Positions 1 through 6,358 of a stretch of 48,268 bases of DNA are shown piece after piece. Every line of letters starts with the position of its first letter. The stretch's first letter is position 1. Origin of the DNA: a virus; the IMG/VR virus record IMGVR_UViG_3300043172_000805, positions 1 to 48,268 of that record. One strand, written 5' to 3'. Position numbers and translations under genes: made by a program. Below the pieces are notes generated by a model that did no database searches, had not been told where the DNA came from, and was given only the letters and a program-made list of their open reading frames with translations.

Positions 1-77
1 CCCCTAGTGTTTGGGGGGCTTTTTGCGCGCGGAGGTGAAATTCGCGCTTCTTCTTCCATTCTGCTTCTTGAGGCCGT

Positions 78-578
78 ATGAAGATCCAGGACCGTATCAG
101 GTCGTTTCGTCGGGTCCCTGCGAAGGACCTGCTTCCGAACCCGCGTAATTGGCGGACGCATCCGACGGCGCAGCGAGAGGCGTTGCGGGGGATCTTGGCG
201 GAGGTTGGTTTCGCCGACGCCTGTCTGGCGCGTGAGTTACCCGACGGCACGTTACGTTTGATCGACGGCCATTTGCGTGTGGAGGAATCGCCCGACGCGA
301 AGATCCCGACGCTGATCCTCGACCTGACCGACGAGGACGAGTTGAAGCTCTTGGCGGTCGTCGATCCACTGGCGGCGATGGCCGAGACCGACGCCGACGC
401 CCTCTCGGCGCTGGCCTCCGAGCTCGACTTCCAGAGCGAAGCCCTATCGACGCTCGTCGAGGGCCTGCTCCCCGCCGCCGATACGGTCAGTGCGGATGGG
501 CAAGGGGGTGACGACTCGTGCGACGATAGTGCGGGGATGACGGAGTGCCCGAGCTGCGGCCACAGGTTTCCAAAATAG
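78..578 (+). CDS. ParB-like nuclease-domain protein with C-terminal zinc finger
   Basis: The 166-residue product has a ParB/sulfiredoxin-like N-terminal half: a PNPRNWRTHP segment at about 16-25 and LIDGHLRVE near 61-69, the signature loop of this fold. The C-terminus holds a CPSCGHRFPK zinc-knuckle remnant. Phages often place such genes just before the terminase, where they may bind DNA or support packaging; no ParA is seen. The start follows a weak GAGG motif. It is the first gene of the packaging run and follows the terminator that forms when the window ends are joined. Function beyond the fold is not known. Confidence 0.75.
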   Translation: MKIQDRIRSFRRVPAKDLLPNPRNWRTHPTAQREALRGILAEVGFADACLARELPDGTLRLIDGHLRVEESPDAKIPTLILDLTDEDELKLLAVVDPLAAMAETDADALSALASELDFQSEALSTLVEGLLPAADTVSADGQGGDDSCDDSAGMTECPSCGHRFPK

Positions 579-587
579 GCTCGACGC

Positions 588-1028
588 ATGACCCGCAAGA
601 AAACCAAACCGGCCCCACCGAAGAAGCCGCCCGCTGCCCCGCCCCCGTTCGACGTCTCGCTGGTCAAGCGGCTCACGCCCGGTGGCTCCGACGATCCGGT
701 CGAGATCATCAAGGCCCTGGCCGCCCTCGGCCTGGCGATCCCCACGGCGGCCGCCCTGGTCGACATGGCCCCGGACGACTTCGCCGATCTCTTGAAGAAC
801 ACGGAGCTGGGCCGCGCGTGGAAGCAATCGGCCGCGCTGGTCGACGCCCTGGTCTCCCAGGCCCTCTTGAACAAGGCCAAGGCGGGCCACGTCGGGGCCT
901 GTCAATTCTGGTTGACGAAGCAACTGCCCGAGGTCTTCGACGCCGGCAAGTCGTCCGGCAAGCCCGCCGAACCGCCGGCCGAGCCGGCTTCCCCCTTATC
1001 CGACCTGAAACTGAAAGTCGTCGGATGA
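588..1028 (+). CDS. Small helical packaging-associated protein
   Basis: A 146-residue protein with a Lys/Pro/Ala-rich N-terminal tail (1-24), then predicted helices. The stretch VSQALLNKAKAGHVGACQFW at about 97-116, continuing into LTKQLPEVFDAG, resembles the conserved AAIFWLKNR region of phage helix-turn-helix proteins linked to the small terminase. It lies between the ParB-like gene and the small terminase and overlaps the latter by ATGA. It is probably a DNA-binding packaging accessory; the role is inferred from pattern and position. Confidence 0.6.
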   Translation: MTRKKTKPAPPKKPPAAPPPFDVSLVKRLTPGGSDDPVEIIKALAALGLAIPTAAALVDMAPDDFADLLKNTELGRAWKQSAALVDALVSQALLNKAKAGHVGACQFWLTKQLPEVFDAGKSSGKPAEPPAEPASPLSDLKLKVVG

Positions 1029-1771
1029 CTAGCGACGAACTGGCCAAAGCGTTGGGCGTCAACCGCCAGCAGGTCGGCAAATGGGTCAAGCGCGGCATGC
1101 CGCACAGCCGCAACGGCCGCGTCTACGTCTTCGACGACGAGGCGGTCCGCGAGTGGCTCTTGCGCAAGGGCATCGTCGAGGCCGAAAACGTCGTCGGCTC
1201 CTACGGCGACGTGGCCAATCACTTCGGCGTCAGCGAGCGGACCGTTCAATACTGGAAGAACAAGGGCATGCCGGGCGAGCCGGGCTACTTCAACCTCGAC
1301 GCCGTCAAGCTGTGGCGCGAGGAACAGGGCCAAACGTCCGGCACATCGACGACCACCTCGCAAGCCCGCGAGCGGCTGATCGAGATCGAGGTCGAAACGA
1401 AGGCCCTGCGTCTGGCGATACTTCAGGGCAACCTGGTCGAGCTCGACCAGGTCCGCCGGCTCTTGGTTCGTCACGTCCACGAAGCGAAGTCCGTTCTGGA
1501 GCGCGTCCCCGACCTGGTCCTGGCCGAGTTGCCCGTGAAGACGCCCAAGCGAATCAAGCGGCGCATCCGTGCCACGGTCACCCGGCTGCTGGACGACGCC
1601 TGCGAGCTGTTGGCCGATATGTGCCGAGCCGGCGAGGTCCAGGGCGCCGACAAGCTGACCCGGGCCCACCGGCTGGACCTGATCCGCGCCGCCACGGCCG
1701 GCCTGGCCGACAAGACCCGACAATCCGTCCTCCGCGAGGTCCTCGACTGCGAGGCACCGCAAGCCGCATGA
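1025..1771 (+). CDS. Terminase small subunit-like, double helix-turn-helix
   Basis: This 248-residue protein has two Nu1-type winged-helix/HTH units: residues 1-45 (ELAKALGVNRQQVGKWVKRG) and about 58-100 (VANHFGVSERTVQYWKNKG). A long helical region follows, as in terminase small subunits or Nu1-like proteins, which recognise packaging sites and recruit the large subunit. The ATG at 1025 overlaps the upstream stop, and its own stop overlaps the large terminase start; both are ATGA couplings. An in-frame upstream extension would run through the preceding gene and is not credible. Confidence 0.75.
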   Translation: MTSDELAKALGVNRQQVGKWVKRGMPHSRNGRVYVFDDEAVREWLLRKGIVEAENVVGSYGDVANHFGVSERTVQYWKNKGMPGEPGYFNLDAVKLWREEQGQTSGTSTTTSQARERLIEIEVETKALRLAILQGNLVELDQVRRLLVRHVHEAKSVLERVPDLVLAELPVKTPKRIKRRIRATVTRLLDDACELLADMCRAGEVQGADKLTRAHRLDLIRAATAGLADKTRQSVLREVLDCEAPQAA

Positions 1772-3774
1772 TCCGCCACCTGCTTATGGTCGCCATTGCC
1801 CTGCTACCCTACGCCGATCTGCTCGCCGCCGGCGCCGAGGCCTGGACCCCGGCGCCCCGTCCGATCCGTTGGCAATGGTGCGAGCAGAATCTGCGGATCC
1901 CGTCCGAGACGGCCGCCACGCCAGGCCGCTTCGACGTCCAGCAGGACCACGCCTTCCTGTTGGATATCTTCGAAGCGATCGACGACCCCGACATCCGCAA
2001 GGTCACGATCATCGGTTGCAGCCAGATCGGCAAGACCGAGTTCATTCGAGCCATCGCGCTAAGCCAGGCCGAGGTGGCCCGCGCGCCGATGATGCTGGCC
2101 GGGCCCGACGAGATCTACTCGACCGAGCAACGCGACGAGATCTACGCCCGGGCCCTGGCCTCGCCCGCCCTGCGCGACCGCGTGCCCGAGCGGGCCGCCT
2201 GGAACAAGCGGATCATCGACCTCGAAAAGTGCCGCATCTTCCTGGCCTGGTCGGGCAGCTCGCAACGCATGAGCGGCCGGGCCTGCCGGATCGTCTTGGC
2301 CTCGGAGGCCGACCGCTGGCAGAAGTCGCCCGCCTTCGTGGAAGAGCGCGTCAAGGCCTTTCCCGGCGGCACGACGATCATCGTCGAGGGGACGCCGGTC
2401 GGCGCCTCGCCCTACCTCGAGGCGTCCTACCAGCAATCCGATCGCCGCACATTCGAGGTGCCCTGCCCGGTCTGCGGTCACCATCAAGAGTTGCGGATGT
2501 TCCCGCACCGCCACGGCCCCTACGCGGGCAACGGCGGCGTGGCCGGCATGAAAAACGATGCCGACAAATGGCTTTCCCCCGAGGAAGCTCGTCTTAACGC
2601 CTACTACCTATGTGAAAGGGGCTGCCGGATCGAGCCCGATCAGAAACACGACATGGTCCGTCGCGGCGTGTGGGCGGCCGAGGGCCAAACCGTCAACAAG
2701 GCGGGCAAGCGGGTCGGCAATCCGACCTATCCGGGCCGACACGCCGGGTTCCGGTTGAATTCGCTGATGAGCTCCACGATCGGCTTCGGCGACATGGCCG
2801 AGAAGTGGCTGACCGTCCGCGACGATACCGAGTTATTGTGCCGCTTCTGGAACGACTGGCTCGGCCGGGCGTTCATCCCCCGCGGCAAGACGCCCCGCTG
2901 GAAAGACCTGGGGATTCGTCTGGCCGGCAGCCACGCCCGGGGCACGATCCCCGCGTGGTGCTATTTCCTCACCGCCGCCTCCGACGTCCAAGAGCGAGGT
3001 TGCTACTGGATCGTCCGCGGCTGGGGCGACGGCAAGACGTCGGCCCTGGTCGACTTCGGCTACCTGCCCAAAGACTTATTGGGCGGCGAGGAAGACAGCG
3101 ACGCGACCGAGGCCCGCCTGGCCAGCGACCTGGCCAAGATCGATCCGGTCCTGTTGCAACGCCGCTTCCCGGTCGACGGCGTCAACCCGGGCGGCTTCGA
3201 GCAGTTGGCCGTCCGGATGTTGGGTATCGATCGCGGCTACCGGCAAACCGACGTGGCCACCTTCCTGGCCGCGCACCCGGGCCCCCGCGTGCTGGCCGTT
3301 TTCGGCGACCCTCAAATAACGCCTGGCAGCCTCTACCGGCCCATGAAGACCCAGCGCGACGTACATACCGGCCGGATCGACGAAGACGACCCGCGAACCT
3401 GGGGACTCGAAACCAACGCCTTCAAGTCCGAGATCGCCGATCGCTGGATGATGGCCGACCCGACCCAACCGGGCGGCTGGTGGCTCCCGTCCGACATCCT
3501 CCAGACGGACCACGGCGAAGACTACCTGCGCCAGATCACCGCCGAAACCAAGTCCCTCGAACTGGTCAACGGCCGCAAGGTATTGCGCTGGAACCTGATC
3601 AGCCACAACCTGCCGAACCATTACTTCGATTGCGAGGTCTACGCCAACGCGATCGCCGAGATGATCACCGGCGGCGACTGGGACGCCAGCCATTGGCGAA
3701 TGCCCGTGCGGAGGCCACCGGTCGACGCGGATGTGTCGGTGAGGGAACCGCAGGAGGGGTTTGCTGCGCGGTGA
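1768..3774 (+). CDS. terL: Phage terminase large subunit, GpA family
   Basis: A 668-residue GpA-type packaging motor. A P-loop GCSQIGKTE lies near residues 82-91 and an ATPase Walker B-like IVLASEADRW near 174-183. A CPVCGHHQE zinc-ribbon cysteine pair near 232 is typical of the GpA subfamily, and an RNase H-like nuclease half follows. The start is the ATG at 1768, coupled to the small subunit stop; the N-terminal hydrophobic stretch (MIRHLLMVAIALLPYADLLA) is unusual and may mean that initiation is slightly downstream. The stop codon lies in the first unit of the octamer palindrome after the gene. Confidence 0.92.
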   Translation: MIRHLLMVAIALLPYADLLAAGAEAWTPAPRPIRWQWCEQNLRIPSETAATPGRFDVQQDHAFLLDIFEAIDDPDIRKVTIIGCSQIGKTEFIRAIALSQAEVARAPMMLAGPDEIYSTEQRDEIYARALASPALRDRVPERAAWNKRIIDLEKCRIFLAWSGSSQRMSGRACRIVLASEADRWQKSPAFVEERVKAFPGGTTIIVEGTPVGASPYLEASYQQSDRRTFEVPCPVCGHHQELRMFPHRHGPYAGNGGVAGMKNDADKWLSPEEARLNAYYLCERGCRIEPDQKHDMVRRGVWAAEGQTVNKAGKRVGNPTYPGRHAGFRLNSLMSSTIGFGDMAEKWLTVRDDTELLCRFWNDWLGRAFIPRGKTPRWKDLGIRLAGSHARGTIPAWCYFLTAASDVQERGCYWIVRGWGDGKTSALVDFGYLPKDLLGGEEDSDATEARLASDLAKIDPVLLQRRFPVDGVNPGGFEQLAVRMLGIDRGYRQTDVATFLAAHPGPRVLAVFGDPQITPGSLYRPMKTQRDVHTGRIDEDDPRTWGLETNAFKSEIADRWMMADPTQPGGWWLPSDILQTDHGEDYLRQITAETKSLELVNGRKVLRWNLISHNLPNHYFDCEVYANAIAEMITGGDWDASHWRMPVRRPPVDADVSVREPQEGFAAR

Positions 3775-3841
3775 CGGGGTGAGGGGGTGACGGGGTGACG
3801 CAAGCGATTGTCACCCCGTCACCCCGTCACCCAATCACCCT
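3771..3841. repeat. Octamer-armed palindrome A
   Basis: Tandem TGACGGGG/TGAGGGGG units run into a core CGCAAGCGAT (3799-3808) and then into inverted TCACCCCG units. The arms can pair into a long hairpin. The same architecture and core recur at 4331-4400, 20640-20715 and 40938-41010. The repeat supplies the stop codon of the large terminase gene. It could act as a transcript stabiliser or terminator, or be a mobile palindromic repeat. Confidence 0.8.
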
Positions 3842-3855
3842 AACGGAGAACCGAT

Positions 3856-4323
3856 ATGGCCAAGAAGAAACCGAACCAACCGACCGCCACGAAGCCGGAA
3901 CCACTGCCCCCTCACACGCTGGGGAGCCAGCAAGCCGGCAAGTCGATGGAGAACCTTGTTGACGAGACGCCTGTCGAGCCCGAAGAGCAGGTCGAGACGG
4001 AGACGGCCGAGCCCGAGACGGTCCAGCCGCGGCCCGGGCAGACGTTTTGCGAGGCGTGCGGCGGGCCGATGACGGTCCGATCCACGACGGCCGAGCGCCG
4101 CTATTACAAGTGCGACGCCTGCGGGGCCACGAGCAACCTCGACCGCCCCCCGCGCGTGCCCCGGGAAACGGCCACCTGCCCCTACCACCCCAAAACCAAG
4201 TGCAAGCGCGAGGCCCGATCCGGCATCGTGGTCGATCGCTGCCCCGTACCCGGCTGCAACTACCGCCAACCCTACATCCCGGCCGGCTATCAACCCCCGC
4301 CGGATGACTTTTCCGCCCGGTAG
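3856..4323 (+). CDS. Zinc-ribbon protein of unknown function
   Basis: A 155-residue protein with a charged, Glu/Pro/Thr-rich N-terminal half (1-63). The C-terminal half has paired cysteines: FCEACGGPM (about 66-74), YYKCDACGAT (about 86-95), then CPYHPKTKC and CPVPGCNY. It looks like two zinc-binding ribbons, the first close to an ordinary RNA-polymerase-like ribbon. It lies between terminase and portal, flanked on both sides by octamer palindromes, which suggests it moved as a separate cassette. It may bind nucleic acid; no specific function is recognised. Confidence 0.7.
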   Translation: MAKKKPNQPTATKPEPLPPHTLGSQQAGKSMENLVDETPVEPEEQVETETAEPETVQPRPGQTFCEACGGPMTVRSTTAERRYYKCDACGATSNLDRPPRVPRETATCPYHPKTKCKREARSGIVVDRCPVPGCNYRQPYIPAGYQPPPDDFSAR

Positions 4324-4330
4324 GACGGAA

Positions 4331-4400
4331 CGGGGTGAGGGGGTGACGGGGTGATCGCTTGCGCGTCCCCTCACCCCCTCACCCGATCACCCCGTCCCCT
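4331..4400. repeat. Octamer-armed palindrome B
   Basis: GGGGTGAGGGGGTGACGGGG arms face CCCCTCACCCCCTCACCC arms across the core ATCGCTTGCG (4354-4363). This is the reverse complement of the core in copies A, C and D, so this copy lies in the opposite orientation. It follows the zinc-ribbon stop directly. Confidence 0.8.
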
Positions 4401-4402
4401 CG

Positions 4403-4473
4403 TTTTTACAGATCCTGTAAAGACCTCCAAGAATTCCCGAAAATCTTCGCCCCGTTTTACAGATCCTGTAAAG
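4403..4473. promoter_or_regulatory. Twin operator-like palindromes
   Basis: Two identical sites TTTACAG-ATC-CTGTAAA (4405-4421 and 4456-4472) sit 51 bp apart, centre to centre, in the gap before the gpW-like gene. Each is a perfect 7-bp inverted repeat with a 3-bp spacer, an operator-like shape. The spacing is near five helical turns, which would place both on one DNA face. A related ACAGT/ACTGT pair occurs at 24559-24574 before the glycosyltransferase cluster. The binding protein is unknown. Confidence 0.5.
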
Positions 4474-4514
4474 CGTCCCATTTCGATCTGGCCTGCCCGG
4501 CCTAATTTGCGGGT

Positions 4515-4745
4515 ATGGCCATTCTCACGACCACGCAACTGATCGAACTGATCGACGCCGTCCTGGCGAACCGGGGCGGCGCCGACTTCTATGAAGCCTA
4601 CGGCGAAGCGGGCAACACGTTCCGCGGCATGAAGGTCTCCGAGTTGTTCGAAGAGCGGCGAAAGCTGACTCAGCAACTGGCCGCTGAAACGGGCGCCGGT
4701 ATCGGCGCTCCGCGCTTCTCTCTGGCGGAGATCATCGACCAATGA
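4515..4745 (+). CDS. gpW-like head-tail joining protein
   Basis: A 76-residue protein whose size, position (between terminase and portal) and pattern fit lambda gpW. It has a helical start TTTQLIELIDAVLAN, a central short hairpin region, and a C-terminal helix VSELFEERRKLTQQLAAE. gpW binds the connector after DNA packaging to stop leakage and allow tail attachment. Its stop overlaps the portal ATG (ATGA). Assignment rests on pattern and synteny. Confidence 0.65.
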   Translation: MAILTTTQLIELIDAVLANRGGADFYEAYGEAGNTFRGMKVSELFEERRKLTQQLAAETGAGIGAPRFSLAEIIDQ

Positions 4746-6358
4746 CGATGCTCGTCCGCCAACAGTCGACCGTCATCCAACGCGCCCGCCGCTGGGTCGC
4801 CTCGGCCATTGCCGGCAACCAGTCGCGCCGCATCGAAGCCGTCGCCGGTCCCTATCAGGGCGGCGATCGCACGCGGCTGACCAAGGGCTGGCAACCGGCC
4901 CGCTACAGCGGCGATCGGGCCATCGGCGAGGGCTGGGACCTCCTAACCGATCGCATTCGCGACCTGCAACGCAACGCCCCGGCCATCATCGCCCTGCGCC
5001 GCACTCTGGTCGACCATATCTTCGCCCTGGGAATCGGCATGACGGCCAACGTGACGATCGCCGGGGAGCTCGAGGACCAGTTCAACGTCGCCACCGACGA
5101 GAAATTCGAGTGGTGGGCCGAGCACGAAGCCGACGTCCGCGGCAAAACGTCCTGGTACGACCAGCAGCGGCAGTTCGGCGGCGAGGTCTTCGACGCGGGC
5201 GAGTGCCTGCTGTTGCGGTGCCACGTCACGGGCCGCCGGGCCCGCAATCGCCAGGTCCCCCTGGCCTACCAGGTGGTCGAGGCCGAGCAGATCGATTCGT
5301 CGAAGGACTGGCTCGCGGGCAATGGTCGCGGTAGTGACCGGCGCAATCGCCGTGAAGTCCGACGCGGCATCGAAGTCGATCGCGACGGTTTTCCGACCGC
5401 CTATTACCTGTTCGATGTCCACCCGGGCGACGGTCACGCCATAGGCCGCGCCTCGGTCCGCGTGCCGGCTGAGTACATCCAACACGTCATTCTGCCCGGC
5501 CGCCCCAGTGCGACCCGCGGCATTTCTTTATACGCAAGCGTGACACAGCCAATTAGAGACACGGACACGTACCTCGGGGCCGAGCTGACGGCCGCGAATA
5601 TCGGGGCCCTGTTCACGCTGGTCTTGAAAACAGAGAACCCCGGTGCCGGCTTCGGATTCGTCGGCGACGGGACCGACGAGACGCCCGGCGCCGACGGCCA
5701 TGGCAACCCGACCGTGAAGCTGGGCCACGGCATCGTCTCGGAAATCGGCCGCAAAGACGACATCGAGCAGGTCTCGGCGAACCGGCCCAACAGCAACGCC
5801 GGCCCGTTCCTGGACCTGTTAACCCAGCAGATGTGCATGGCCGGCAACGTCTCGCGCTATCGCATGACCCGCGATTATCGCGCCACCACCTACGTTTCGG
5901 CCCGCGCAGCCCACCTCGACGACCAAAGGGCCTTCGAGCCGATGCAGCGGTACTTCGGCCGCACGCTCTGCAAGCCGGTCCGCTACACGTGGATCGAGCA
6001 AATGGTCGCGATCAACGGCATGGGCGGGCTCATCACGGCCTCGCATTTCGCCAAGCAGCGGCGCCGTTGGCTGGCCACCGAGTTGGAGTTCGGCGGCCTG
6101 ATGCAGATCGACCCGGACAAGGAAACCAACGCCGACCGCAAGGCCGTGGAGGCATGCTTCACCACGCAAAAGGCCGTCTGCCGGCGGCGCGGCGAAAACT
6201 GGCGTCACGTCTACAAGCAGCGCCAGCGCGAGCAAGAGTACGCCGCCGAGCTGGGCATCGAGCCCGCGTACGGAGTGAACGACGCGCCCGCCCTGGCGGA
6301 AACCGACTACGAATCGGCCGTCCCCGACAAGAAGGAGACGACCGATGCCGGCCAGTAA
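4742..6358 (+). CDS. Portal protein, lambda (gpB) family
   Basis: The 538-residue product forms the dodecameric connector at one capsid vertex. Typical lambda-portal features are YSGDRAIGEGWDLLTDRIRD near 56-75, RDLQRNAPAIIALRRTLVDH near 73-92, and the long helical YVSARAAHLDDQRAFEPMQR stretch near 384-403. Length is normal for the family. It is translationally coupled to the gpW-like gene and overlaps the protease-capsid gene by 14 bases. Confidence 0.9.
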   Translation: MTMLVRQQSTVIQRARRWVASAIAGNQSRRIEAVAGPYQGGDRTRLTKGWQPARYSGDRAIGEGWDLLTDRIRDLQRNAPAIIALRRTLVDHIFALGIGMTANVTIAGELEDQFNVATDEKFEWWAEHEADVRGKTSWYDQQRQFGGEVFDAGECLLLRCHVTGRRARNRQVPLAYQVVEAEQIDSSKDWLAGNGRGSDRRNRREVRRGIEVDRDGFPTAYYLFDVHPGDGHAIGRASVRVPAEYIQHVILPGRPSATRGISLYASVTQPIRDTDTYLGAELTAANIGALFTLVLKTENPGAGFGFVGDGTDETPGADGHGNPTVKLGHGIVSEIGRKDDIEQVSANRPNSNAGPFLDLLTQQMCMAGNVSRYRMTRDYRATTYVSARAAHLDDQRAFEPMQRYFGRTLCKPVRYTWIEQMVAINGMGGLITASHFAKQRRRWLATELEFGGLMQIDPDKETNADRKAVEACFTTQKAVCRRRGENWRHVYKQRQREQEYAAELGIEPAYGVNDAPALAETDYESAVPDKKETTDAGQ

